DNA of 64,000 bases from JBCCTX01 sp964652565 (GTDB lineage Bacteria; Bacteroidota; Bacteroidia; J057). Positions 9,414 through 18,210 of this stretch are shown in pieces. Each line of letters opens with the position of its first letter. Positions within the stretch are counted from its first letter, which is position 1. The translations under genes were made by a program, and so were the position numbers. The notes under the pieces are model-generated. The model searched no databases. It worked only from the letters and a program-made list of their open reading frames with translations, and was not told the DNA's origin. The DNA is taken from assembly GCA_964652565.1 (NCBI GenBank), contig CAZZEC010000004.1:1-64000 (forward strand), given 5' to 3'.

Positions 9414-10676
9414 TTAAGTATTCTTAGCCACAAATTCAGAAAACCTGAGTATATCTTCTTCTGAATTAAAGATATGCGTGGAAATACGAATAGCATCTAA
9501 TCCAGACTCAGGAACCAGTCTGATTCTGAATTTTTCTTTAGCAGCCAATTTACCAAAATCTCGGTAACCCATATCAGATACTTTAAATGTGACCATCCCT
9601 GCTCTTGAAATAGGCTCCTCAGGAGTTAACATTTCAATACGACTTCCTAACTCCAATAGTTTTTGTTGAAGAAGCCCTGATAATTCCAGTATTCTCTCTT
9701 CAATACGTTTCATCCCAATCAATCCCTGGAATTCGATAGCTTTTGCAACACCTTGATATAAGGCTGCATTTTGTGTAGCATAGTCATATCTATGGGCAGT
9801 GGGTACATAGCCATCAAGCTGCTGCTTATCCGAAGATAGCTCCCATCCCGTATCAGAATAGGCTCCAATATGATAGGCTTGTACGGTATCTAATAATGAT
9901 TCCTTCACATAAACAAAACCCGTTCCATTGGGACCGCACACCCATTTATGCGTACTGGCCGCATAAAAATCCACATCCAAGTCATGTAGGTGTAAATCTA
10001 AGATCCCAGGACCATGGGCACCGTCTAAAAACACCCATACTCCTTTTTCATGTCCTAGACGAGCCACTTCTTTTGCAGGGAAACGAGTACCAGTGGTAGT
10101 TGTAATATGCGGTATGGCAATTACACGAGTATTTGCATTAATGAGATCGCTGATTTTGTTCAGATTCTCTTCGGATGTTTTCGCAGGGGTGAATGTACGT
10201 ATTACTATCCCGTCAATTTTTGCACGATTGAGCCAGGGAAGTGCATTTCCAACGTGTTCATGAGTGGTCATGATCACTTCATCGCCTCTGGACAAAGGTA
10301 ATCCCCAGGCAATAAGATTTATACCCTCCGTTGTATTATGTGTCAATGAAATTTCAGATTCCTTGACATGAAGATATTGTGAGAGTTTAGCTCTGGCAAT
10401 TTCGGAACCTTTATATTCTCCATTCGCTTCCATCCATCGGCTATATCGGTTTACTGTGTCAATAACTGGAAAAGGTGAGGGTCCCATTGTGCCAGTATTC
10501 AAATAAGTCTTTACCTTTGTTACCGGAAATTGCTCTTTGATGATTTGCCAAAAGTGAGAAGAATTCTTTGATTGCGCTAGCTCTTGGGAGAAATCGCTAA
10601 ATGTAATGGAGGGTATTGTAATCGTACCCATACCCAATCCCATCATGCTTTTGATAAATCTTCTTCTTAATGGCAT
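9414..10676 (-). CDS. Tat-exported class V aminotransferase (isopenicillin-N epimerase / cysteine desulfurase-like)
   Basis: The 420-residue PLP-dependent enzyme of the class V aminotransferase fold starts with a twin-arginine signal (RRRFIKSMMGLGMG followed by a hydrophobic stretch), so it is expected in the periplasm already folded with cofactor. The PLP-binding features are visible: LTHNTTEGIN for the phosphate, VFLDGAHGPG with the pyridine-contacting Asp, and the Schiff-base Lys in STHKWVCGP. Length is typical once the signal is removed. Racemase/epimerase, lyase or aminotransferase chemistry cannot be separated by sequence alone. It is transcribed alone, convergent with purL. Confidence 0.88.
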   Translation of the reverse strand: MPLRRRFIKSMMGLGMGTITIPSITFSDFSQELAQSKNSSHFWQIIKEQFPVTKVKTYLNTGTMGPSPFPVIDTVNRYSRWMEANGEYKGSEIARAKLSQYLHVKESEISLTHNTTEGINLIAWGLPLSRGDEVIMTTHEHVGNALPWLNRAKIDGIVIRTFTPAKTSEENLNKISDLINANTRVIAIPHITTTTGTRFPAKEVARLGHEKGVWVFLDGAHGPGILDLHLHDLDVDFYAASTHKWVCGPNGTGFVYVKESLLDTVQAYHIGAYSDTGWELSSDKQQLDGYVPTAHRYDYATQNAALYQGVAKAIEFQGLIGMKRIEERILELSGLLQQKLLELGSRIEMLTPEEPISRAGMVTFKVSDMGYRDFGKLAAKEKFRIRLVPESGLDAIRISTHIFNSEEDILRFSEFVAKNT

Positions 10677-10783
10677 TATTAGTATAATATATGAATTAGA
10701 TAAGTCTTAATATAACAATATTTTCATTAAACTGGCATTCGATCATTTAAAACTTTATATCTACTGAATCTGTTAATTAACAA

Positions 10784-12859
10784 ATGAACATACGCTTACT
10801 TTCTTTTGACATCGATAATACCTTGCTTGAAGACTCTGAGGTACCATCGAAATTTATTCCCGTTTGGAAAAATCTCAACAATGGCAACGATCTCACATTA
10901 TGCCTCAACACCGGAAGACTACTGGATGACACCCTCAACCTTATCGCCAATGGTAAATTACCTGAACCTAGCTATATCATTAGTGGCGTAGGCACAAATA
11001 TCTATGATGTAAAAAATAAACATACTGTCAAGGAGTTTTCAGAAATCCTCGAAGAAGGATGGGATGTGGAAAAAGTTGCAGAAGTGATGCAAAGCCTGTC
11101 TTATCCTATCACGCTCCAACCGCTACACTTTCAAAATCCTTACAAATCCAGTTGGTTTTTTGAAAACGCGACCAAGGATCAGATTGCTGATATCGAAAAG
11201 AAACTCGAAGCAGTTGGACTGGATGTGAATATTGTATATTCAAGTTCACTACATTTTGATATTCTACCCAAATGGGCGAATAAGGGAAATGCATTGAGGT
11301 GGTTACTCAAATTTTTAGAGATCTCACCTGAAGATACCTTAGTAGCTGGAGACAGCGGAAACGATAGTGCCATGTTTTCAATACCAGGCGTTAAAGGCAT
11401 TGTAGTAGCTAATGCACAACCAGAATTATATTCCGCCACAAAGTATCTCTCTGTATTCCATGCTGCCTCCACGTATGAGCAAGGATTGATAGAAGGATTA
11501 CAACACTACCATCTGATCAATGACCAGAATGGAGATTTTTCAATTACCGAACATGAAGCAGAAATCAAAAAGGACTTAGTTGAATTCCTGGATCAGGTTG
11601 AAGTCCCTGAATTAGATTCAGAAAAGATTGAATTTATCCAATTAGCCTATAGTAAAGCGATTGAGGCCATTAAGAAAAATATTACCCCATTAGGATTTTC
11701 AGCATGTTCTATTGAAGACAATGATTCCAATGGTACAGACGAAAATTATCACAGTGTGTGGGCAAGAGACGGCTGTATTACTATCTGTGGAACAATATCC
11801 TTAATCAATGATCCTGAAATTAGAGCCTGTCAACACAAGACACTGGAAACCCTTTGTTCTCACCTTTCACCTAATGGCCAGATACCTTCAAATGTGAGAA
11901 TTGGCAACGGACTACCAGACTATTCTGGAGTAGGTGGAATATGTTCTATTGATAGCGGACTATGGATGATGATTGCCTTTTATGATTATGTGAAGGCAAC
12001 ACGTGATTTGGATTTCCTTCGTGAACATATTGAGCCTCTCCAGCAGATTATGAACTGGTTAAGTGCTCATGATGGTAATAACGATGCGTTGTTGGAAATT
12101 CCGGAAGCAGGAGATTGGACAGACCTTTTTGGTAGAAGTTATAATGTGCTATATGATGAAGTACTATGGTATAGAGCCAATATCTGTTTTGGAAGAATGT
12201 TGGAAATGCTAGGAGAAGGCGATAGAGCAGGAGATTATTTACGCTGGTCTCAAGTGATTAAAAAAGAGATCTTAATGCATTTCTGGCCGTCCACACAACA
12301 GAGTTTATACCACTCTATTACATTTGCTGAGCAACAATACTCTTTAGGGGACGCTCGGTACCTTATTGCCCAGGTTACACCATTTGATTTCAGTTGGAGA
12401 TGCGACATATTTGGCAATGTGCTGGCATACCTGTACAATGTAATCGATTCAGAAAAAGCCTCTAAAGCTTTTCGTTTTATGTGGGGAACAGGTGTAAATG
12501 ACCCCTATCCTGTAGCAAATGTATATCCTGCCGTACATGCTGGAGATCCTGATTGGAGGTCATACTATACGGTAAACCTATTAAATTTACCAGATCATTA
12601 TCACAATGGTGGAATCTGGCCATTTGTAGGAGGTGGTTGGGTAAGATTTATTAATAAATTGGGGCTTCGAAGTTTTGCTTTAAATGAATTGTATAAGTTG
12701 GCACAACTCAATCATCTGGGAGTTCAACACGAGTGGGAATTCAATGAATGGGCACATGGGAAAACGGGTAGACCCATGGGGAAAGCTTACCAAGCCTGGT
12801 CGGCTTCTGAGTTTATCAAGGCCTGCCACGATTTGAAAATAGTTAATGGAAAGTCTTAA
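10784..12859 (+). CDS. bifunctional HAD-IIB phosphatase fused to six-hairpin glycosidase (GH100/GH133-like)
   Basis: Residues 1-245 form a sucrose-phosphatase-like HAD domain. The nucleophile motif FDIDNT gives D9 and D11, TGR is at 43-45, the conserved Lys lies in NKGNAL near 167, and GDSGND is at 189-194. Residues of about 285-690 resemble six-hairpin glycosidases (alkaline invertase GH100 and amylo-alpha-1,6-glucosidase-like proteins). They carry VWARDG near 325, SIDSGLW at 388-394, GDWTD near 443 and the late FNEWAHGKTGRPMGKAYQAW. A sucrose-phosphate-synthase-like gene follows after 175 bp, so the likely job is dephosphorylation and/or cleavage of sucrose or a related glucoside. There is no signal peptide, so it is cytoplasmic. 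The fusion is seen; substrate specificity is inferred from context. Confidence 0.85.
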   Translation: MNIRLLSFDIDNTLLEDSEVPSKFIPVWKNLNNGNDLTLCLNTGRLLDDTLNLIANGKLPEPSYIISGVGTNIYDVKNKHTVKEFSEILEEGWDVEKVAEVMQSLSYPITLQPLHFQNPYKSSWFFENATKDQIADIEKKLEAVGLDVNIVYSSSLHFDILPKWANKGNALRWLLKFLEISPEDTLVAGDSGNDSAMFSIPGVKGIVVANAQPELYSATKYLSVFHAASTYEQGLIEGLQHYHLINDQNGDFSITEHEAEIKKDLVEFLDQVEVPELDSEKIEFIQLAYSKAIEAIKKNITPLGFSACSIEDNDSNGTDENYHSVWARDGCITICGTISLINDPEIRACQHKTLETLCSHLSPNGQIPSNVRIGNGLPDYSGVGGICSIDSGLWMMIAFYDYVKATRDLDFLREHIEPLQQIMNWLSAHDGNNDALLEIPEAGDWTDLFGRSYNVLYDEVLWYRANICFGRMLEMLGEGDRAGDYLRWSQVIKKEILMHFWPSTQQSLYHSITFAEQQYSLGDARYLIAQVTPFDFSWRCDIFGNVLAYLYNVIDSEKASKAFRFMWGTGVNDPYPVANVYPAVHAGDPDWRSYYTVNLLNLPDHYHNGGIWPFVGGGWVRFINKLGLRSFALNELYKLAQLNHLGVQHEWEFNEWAHGKTGRPMGKAYQAWSASEFIKACHDLKIVNGKS

Positions 12860-13034
12860 TTTGTTTATATTTTAGCCATTGTTAAGGGATTGTACCTACT
12901 AATACTTCAGGTTTTGTGGAAATATTATTTCTACCATTTTCTTATGCATAGATATTTATCATATCATCAGATATTCAGATATCACACCTTTTCTACGAAT
13001 TACATAAATCCCATAAATAACAAAAACAATCCTC

Positions 13035-14297
13035 ATGAATAATATATTAATGTTATCTATTCACGGCTATGTCTCAGGTGAACCCGAACTTGGCAAACCT
13101 GATACTGGAGGTCAGGTAGTATATGTATTAGAATTAGCTAAACGTTTCAGCCGATTGGGAAAACGAGTGGATCTCGTGACCAGAAAGTTTGAAGATCAAC
13201 CCGAATTCGATGATGTGAATGATAATTTCCGGATATGGAGAATTCCTTTCGGAGGCACAGAGTTCATCCGAAAAGAAGATATGCATGATTATTTAGGAGA
13301 TTTTGTAACAAACATGCTTGCCAAGATTCGCAACCTGAATATTACCTATGACATTGTATATTCTCACTATTGGGATGCGGGATGGGCAGGACAAAAAATT
13401 GCTGAAGAGTTGGCCATTCCTCACGTTCATACGCCACATTCACTGGGAAGATGGAAAAGAGAGAATATGGGAGAAGATATGTCTGAGGAAGAAATGGAAA
13501 AAAAGTATCGTTTTAAAGAGCGAATCCAGAAAGAATTTCTGGTATTCCAGATGTGTAACCATGTGATTGCTACTACAGAGCCTCAAACAGAACTCATTCA
13601 ACAATACTATGATGTCTTAGAAAGACATGTTTCAGTGGTTCCTCCGGGGATGGATGAAAATAAGTTTTTTCCATTGCCTCATGAAGAGATCAAACGCCTA
13701 AGAGATAAGCATGGATTCCAGGATCAGGATGTACTTGTATTGGGGAGAATGGCACACAATAAAGGTTACGACCTCTTGCTGCAAGCATTACCCACATTAT
13801 TTAAATTAGTCCCAGAAGCCCGATTGATCTCAGGTATAGGAGGGGAAGGTTCTGAACAAGACAATCGCGGTATTGAATCACTGAGACAGAAAGCCGGTGA
13901 ACTGGGTATTGAAGATAGAATACAGTGGCACAATTACGTTCCGGATGATGACCTGGCAGATTATTACAGAGCAGCAAAGGTTTTTGCCATGCCCTCCAGG
14001 TATGAACCCTTTGGAATGGTAGCCATAGAAGCTATGGCATGCGGTACTCCTACCTTAATTACCGTTCATGGAGGATTATATGAACTCATTGACTTTGGTA
14101 ATAATGCCTTATTTGCTGACCCACACCGTCCGGAAGAATTTGGGACTATGCTGGCATTCCCTATGTTGTATAAAGAATTAGCCAGTGAAATTTCAGTACA
14201 AGGGGCACAGTTTGCCAGAAGAAATTTTGGATGGACAGGGATTGCCAAACGTATCCTTAGGAAGTTTGAAAATATTCGACAAGTAGACGTAATCTGA
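13035..14297 (+). CDS. sucrose-phosphate-synthase-like glycosyltransferase (GT4)
   Basis: This 420-residue retaining GT-B enzyme resembles the glycosyltransferase core of sucrose-phosphate synthase. The N-terminal loop GKPDTGGQVVYVLELAKRFS is the diagnostic acceptor-side motif shared with SPS and sucrose synthase, and HTPHSLGRWKRE is the next SPS-like motif. PSRYEPFGMVAIEAMACGTP supplies the donor-binding EX7E motif. The SPS phosphatase-like domain is absent here but is present in the preceding gene product, so the two probably form one pathway: UDP- or ADP-glucose plus fructose-6-phosphate to sucrose-6-phosphate, then sucrose. Mannosyl- or glucosylglycerate-type products remain possible. Confidence 0.85.
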   Translation: MNNILMLSIHGYVSGEPELGKPDTGGQVVYVLELAKRFSRLGKRVDLVTRKFEDQPEFDDVNDNFRIWRIPFGGTEFIRKEDMHDYLGDFVTNMLAKIRNLNITYDIVYSHYWDAGWAGQKIAEELAIPHVHTPHSLGRWKRENMGEDMSEEEMEKKYRFKERIQKEFLVFQMCNHVIATTEPQTELIQQYYDVLERHVSVVPPGMDENKFFPLPHEEIKRLRDKHGFQDQDVLVLGRMAHNKGYDLLLQALPTLFKLVPEARLISGIGGEGSEQDNRGIESLRQKAGELGIEDRIQWHNYVPDDDLADYYRAAKVFAMPSRYEPFGMVAIEAMACGTPTLITVHGGLYELIDFGNNALFADPHRPEEFGTMLAFPMLYKELASEISVQGAQFARRNFGWTGIAKRILRKFENIRQVDVI

Positions 14298-14394
14298 GAA
14301 TTATCAAAGTGTTTAGATTCACATAAGTTGGTACAATATATTGCACTAATTGATGTGAGTAGTAGTAGAGCTCCAACCATTTGGGTTACATGGT

Positions 14395-14454
14395 CAAACG
14401 CAATGCTAAATAGTTCATTGCTGATAGATTGATTGGCATTTATCCTTGCGTTTG
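14395..14454. repeat. short inverted repeat with CAAACGCAA ends
   Basis: CAAACGCAA (14395-14403) and TTGCGTTTG (14446-14454) are exact inverted copies around 42 bp. CAAACGCA is also part of the MITE end sequence at 9285. It sits just upstream of the HerA-like gene. It could be a degenerate relative of the MITE or an unrelated hairpin; the shared octamer alone proves little. Confidence 0.35.
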
Positions 14455-14496
14455 GCTGATTTACTGTATATTGTACACTATTTAGCCTACACTACT

Positions 14497-16041
14497 ATGA
14501 GTAAAGCATTTATAGACGATATAAATTCCTCTTACAATTTTGAAGGGTCTTCCTTCGTATTGGGAGGAGCTATGATAGACAAATCCTGCCAACATCATAC
14601 GCTTGTAAAAGTTCCACTCAGTACGCTCAACAGACATGGGCTTATTGCAGGTGCTACTGGTACGGGAAAAACCAAAACCTTACAAATAGTTGCAGAACAG
14701 TTAGCTAGAAATGGCGTGCCGTCTCTGGTTATGGATATAAAAGGGGATCTCAGTGGAATTGCTCAATCCAGTGATGGACATCCTAAAATTGATGAAAGAC
14801 ATGCTGCGATAGGGATACCCTTTGAAGCAAACGGTTCTACCGTTGAGTTTCTTTCTCTATCCGAAGAACCCGGTGTTCGACTACGTTCTACGATTAGTGA
14901 ATTTGGTCCAGTACTTTTTTCTAAGATTCTGGGGTTAAATGAAACGCAATTGGGAGTTACTGCAGTTGTCTTTAAATATTGTGACGATCACAAATTGCCG
15001 CTTATAGATCTCAAAGATTTCCAAAAAACCCTACATTATGTCACAAATGAAGGAAAAGAGGAATTTACCAGAGAATACGGAAGAATTTCTACTGCGTCTG
15101 TGGGGGCAATTATTCGCAAGATGATTGCCCTTGAACAGCAAGGTGCAGATCAGTTTTTTGGTGAGCCGTCTTTTGACGTAGAAGATCTGGTGAGAGTAGA
15201 TGAAAAAGGCCAGGGAGTGATTTCCATTCTTCGGCTGACAGATCTACAGGCAAAACCACAACTGTTTTCTACCTTTATGATGAGTCTGTTAGCAGAGGTA
15301 TATGCTACTTTCCCCGAAGAAGGGGATCTGGAGCAGCCAAAATTGATACTGTTTATCGACGAGGCACATCTCTTATTCGATAAGGCTTCTGATGAATTAT
15401 TAGATCAAATTGAAACAATTATCAAACTCATACGATCCAAAGGAGTAGGTATATATTTCATCACGCAGAACCCTACAGACATACCGGAAGAAGTATTGGG
15501 ACAATTGGGAATGAAAATTCAACATGCACTAAGGGCTTTTACTGCTAAAGATAGAAAAGCCATTAAGATGGCAGCACAGAATTTCCCGGAATCCAACTAC
15601 TATCAGGTAGATGAATTGCTCACTGAGTTGGGAATTGGAGAAGCCCTCGTAACAGTACTAAACGAAGATGGTATCCCTACACAATTGGTGCACACCTTGC
15701 TGAGAGCACCTGAGTCGCGGATGGATGTATTGACAGAGCAGGAAATCGATCACATCATCCAACATTCAAAGCTCATTCCAAAATACAATCAGCAAATAGA
15801 TAGAGAAAGTGCGCACGAAATGCTGTTGGAAAAAATTGAGAAGGCGAATAGTGAAGCACATCAAAAAGCAATTAACACACAACGTACAAAGGCTAGAAAG
15901 AATAGTAGATATCAAAAAAGTACCTGGGAAGAAATAGCTGATCATACAATTACCAAGCAAATAGGTCGCACTGTTGCCAGAGAATTGACACGTGGATTAT
16001 TGGGTGTACTAGGTGTATCTTCGAGAAAAAAAAGACGATAA
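14497..16041 (+). CDS. HerA-like ATPase of the DUF853/YjgR family
   Basis: This 514-residue P-loop ATPase of the FtsK/HerA superclass starts at the ATG at 14497 (MSKAFIDD). An upstream TTG extension runs through an inverted repeat and is rejected. Walker A is GATGTGKTKT near residue 60, Walker B is LILFIDEAHLLF near 285, and FITQNP is the sensor-like segment. The C-terminal 80 residues are Lys/Arg/Glu-rich and probably helical. Members are conserved in many bacteria but have no settled role; DNA pumping or processing is inferred from HerA homology. It is monocistronic, with a clear terminator 18 bp after the stop. Confidence 0.88.
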   Translation: MSKAFIDDINSSYNFEGSSFVLGGAMIDKSCQHHTLVKVPLSTLNRHGLIAGATGTGKTKTLQIVAEQLARNGVPSLVMDIKGDLSGIAQSSDGHPKIDERHAAIGIPFEANGSTVEFLSLSEEPGVRLRSTISEFGPVLFSKILGLNETQLGVTAVVFKYCDDHKLPLIDLKDFQKTLHYVTNEGKEEFTREYGRISTASVGAIIRKMIALEQQGADQFFGEPSFDVEDLVRVDEKGQGVISILRLTDLQAKPQLFSTFMMSLLAEVYATFPEEGDLEQPKLILFIDEAHLLFDKASDELLDQIETIIKLIRSKGVGIYFITQNPTDIPEEVLGQLGMKIQHALRAFTAKDRKAIKMAAQNFPESNYYQVDELLTELGIGEALVTVLNEDGIPTQLVHTLLRAPESRMDVLTEQEIDHIIQHSKLIPKYNQQIDRESAHEMLLEKIEKANSEAHQKAINTQRTKARKNSRYQKSTWEEIADHTITKQIGRTVARELTRGLLGVLGVSSRKKRR

Positions 16042-16058
16042 CTTCTTTTATAAATAAT

Positions 16059-16087
16059 AGGGGAAGTCTCATAAGTCGACTTCCCCT
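16059..16087 (+). terminator. rho-independent terminator of the HerA-like gene
   Basis: AGGGGAAGTC (16059-16068) pairs perfectly with GACTTCCCCT (16078-16087). The loop is 9 nt, and TTCAATTTTTTT follows. Strong stem plus T-run, 17 bp after the stop codon of the HerA-like ATPase gene. Confidence 0.85.
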
Positions 16088-16268
16088 TTCAATTTTTTTA
16101 CTGTTTTTAAAAATGCTGCGCTAATTTTTAAAAACTAATAAATTCTCTTTCTTTTTCAATCTAGTATTTAAGGCATTTTTAACAACTTTTCGAAATAACT
16201 AGGTTCTGAGACAGCCTCATTAACTTCATTTTTGTAGAATCTCATTAGGACAATAGATCTACATCATA

Positions 16269-17852
16269 TCACGCAATCTGTGGCTCTGCCAAAATGATGT
16301 CAGGATTCACATCTTGTTTGAACTGTTCAAAATTTTCGCGGAATAATTTCACAAGCTTTTGAATAACTCGATCATATTTTTCTTTATTTTCCCATGTATT
16401 TTTAGGAACCAGCATTTCACTTGGTACATTAGGACAAAATAAAGGAACCTGAAAGCCAAAATATGGATCAGTAATCGTTTCCACACCGTCAAAATCATTG
16501 TTGTGAATCGCATCAATAATGGCTCTTGTATACTTCAATTTGATCCTTGATCCAACTCCATAAGATCCTCCTGTCCATCCAGTATTCACTAACCAAGCCT
16601 TAGCTCCGCTTTGTCGAATTTTCTCAGCTAGTAATTCTGCATATTTATTGGGATGCCACATCATAAAAGCAGCTCCAAAACACGCAGAAAATGTAGCAAT
16701 TGGCTCATTCACGCCCATCTCAGTTCCAGCAACCTTAGCAGTATAACCCGATATAAAGTGATAACTTGCCTGCTCTGGTGTAAGAAGGCTTATAGGTGGT
16801 AATACTCCAAATGCATCTAAAGTTAGGAATATCACATTTTTTGGAAGTCCTCCAATAGAAGGAATTTGTACATTATCAATGTGATAAATAGGGTAAGAGG
16901 CTCTCGTATTCTGAGTGATAGAAGTATCTCTGTAGTCGACTATATGTGACTCTTTATCATATATAACATTCTCAAGTACAGTTCCAAATCGAATAGCCTG
17001 AAATATGTCAGGCTCGTTTTCTTCACTCAAGTCAATGGCCTTCGCATAACACCCTCCTTCGATGTTAAAAACTCCTTCACTTGTCCAGCAATGTTCATCA
17101 TCACCTATTAACTTCCTCTTGGGGTCTGCACTAAGGGTAGTTTTTCCTGTACCTGATAAGCCAAACAAAATAGTTACATCTTCCTTGTCTCCAAGATTGG
17201 CCGAGCAGTGCATGGGTAGTACATCCTGTAGTGGCATTAGATAATTCATAACAGAAAATATCCCCTTCTTCATTTCACCTGCGTACTCTGTACCAAGGAT
17301 AACAATCTCTTTTTTCTCAAGAAATAAATCTATGCTTGTCTTTGATGTCATGTTGGAAGTATATCTGTTTGCAGGAAACCCTCCCCCATTATAGATGACA
17401 TAATCTGGATCACCAAAGTCGGCAAGCTCCTCCTCCGTGGGCATGATTAACATATTTTGCATGAAGAGAGCATGATATGCCCTTGTACATATGACTCTGA
17501 CTTTGAGCCTATATTTAGTATCCCAACCTGCAAAAGCATCGACAACAAATAATCTGCTTCTGGTATTGAGATAATCAATAGCTCGTTCACGATTGATCAT
17601 GAACGTCTGTTCATCAAGTTCTATATTAATGTCCCCCCAATCTATATTTTGCTCGGACATAGGATTTCTGACAATTCGCTTATCTTTAGGACTTCTTCCC
17701 GTTTTCTCTCCAGAGTATACCATGAGTGCGCCAGTACTGGAAATAGCTGTACCTTCCTCATATCTAAGAGCAATTTCATATAATCTTGGAACACTAGTGT
17801 TTCGATGGATGTTCGGTACTTCAATACCGTACTGCAATAGGTTAAATGACAT
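16269..17852 (-). CDS. pckA: phosphoenolpyruvate carboxykinase (ATP)
   Basis: It converts oxaloacetate and ATP to phosphoenolpyruvate and CO2, the entry step of gluconeogenesis. The 527-residue length is standard for the ATP form. The P-loop-like kinase motif GLSGTGKTTLSADPKR and the following IGDDEHCW, with metal-binding Asp residues, are intact. GEKTGRSPKDKR near the N-terminus is the substrate-binding signature. It is cytoplasmic and monocistronic. It is convergent with the HerA-like gene and shares only a 230-bp spacer with it. The assignment is secure. Confidence 0.97.
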   Translation of the reverse strand: MSFNLLQYGIEVPNIHRNTSVPRLYEIALRYEEGTAISSTGALMVYSGEKTGRSPKDKRIVRNPMSEQNIDWGDINIELDEQTFMINRERAIDYLNTRSRLFVVDAFAGWDTKYRLKVRVICTRAYHALFMQNMLIMPTEEELADFGDPDYVIYNGGGFPANRYTSNMTSKTSIDLFLEKKEIVILGTEYAGEMKKGIFSVMNYLMPLQDVLPMHCSANLGDKEDVTILFGLSGTGKTTLSADPKRKLIGDDEHCWTSEGVFNIEGGCYAKAIDLSEENEPDIFQAIRFGTVLENVIYDKESHIVDYRDTSITQNTRASYPIYHIDNVQIPSIGGLPKNVIFLTLDAFGVLPPISLLTPEQASYHFISGYTAKVAGTEMGVNEPIATFSACFGAAFMMWHPNKYAELLAEKIRQSGAKAWLVNTGWTGGSYGVGSRIKLKYTRAIIDAIHNNDFDGVETITDPYFGFQVPLFCPNVPSEMLVPKNTWENKEKYDRVIQKLVKLFRENFEQFKQDVNPDIILAEPQIA

Positions 17853-18124
17853 AAAGTATCTTGATTAAATACATTCTTTATGATGATAATAATACTTCGG
17901 ATATATATGTAAAATTTTTAGTCGCAAAGGTTCATTTCCATCACTGTATATACAATACTATATAATCCCTTCATTGAAAATAGTGATAAAAGTAATCTGA
18001 TAAAATAGTAAAAATCATTTTCACAACTACAATATGCATTAGTTATAAATTCAATATAACCAGAAATAACTCAACATCGATTAGTTAGTGTACTTTAGAT
18101 TAATAAACCTCAGAAAAAAATAAA
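17853..18124. other. AT-rich upstream region of pckA
   Basis: No reading frame of note. The spacer must carry the pckA promoter on the minus strand. TA-rich hexamers are abundant, but I could not single out a -33/-7 pair with confidence. Confidence 0.4.
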
Positions 18125-18155
18125 AGCCATTTTGGAAAGTTTTTCCAAAATGGCT
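18125..18155 (-). terminator. terminator of the T9SS cargo gene
   Basis: AGCCATTTTGGAAA (18125-18138) and TTTCCAAAATGGCT (18142-18155) pair perfectly over 14 bp with a 3-nt loop. Read on the minus strand, the stem is followed by TTTTATTTTTTTCTG, the expected T-rich tail. It lies 56 bp beyond the stop of the gene ending at 18211. Confidence 0.85.
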
Positions 18156-18210
18156 GATAAATATCATTATGTTGTAAAATTAAGTGCTATGGCTTAAAAT
18201 AACCATGATA

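Noticed and set aside
14446..14496. Upstream TTG start for the HerA-like gene
   Set aside because: The extension (MRLADLLYIVH...) lies in the arm of an inverted repeat and is not conserved-looking; the ATG at 14497 fits the family.
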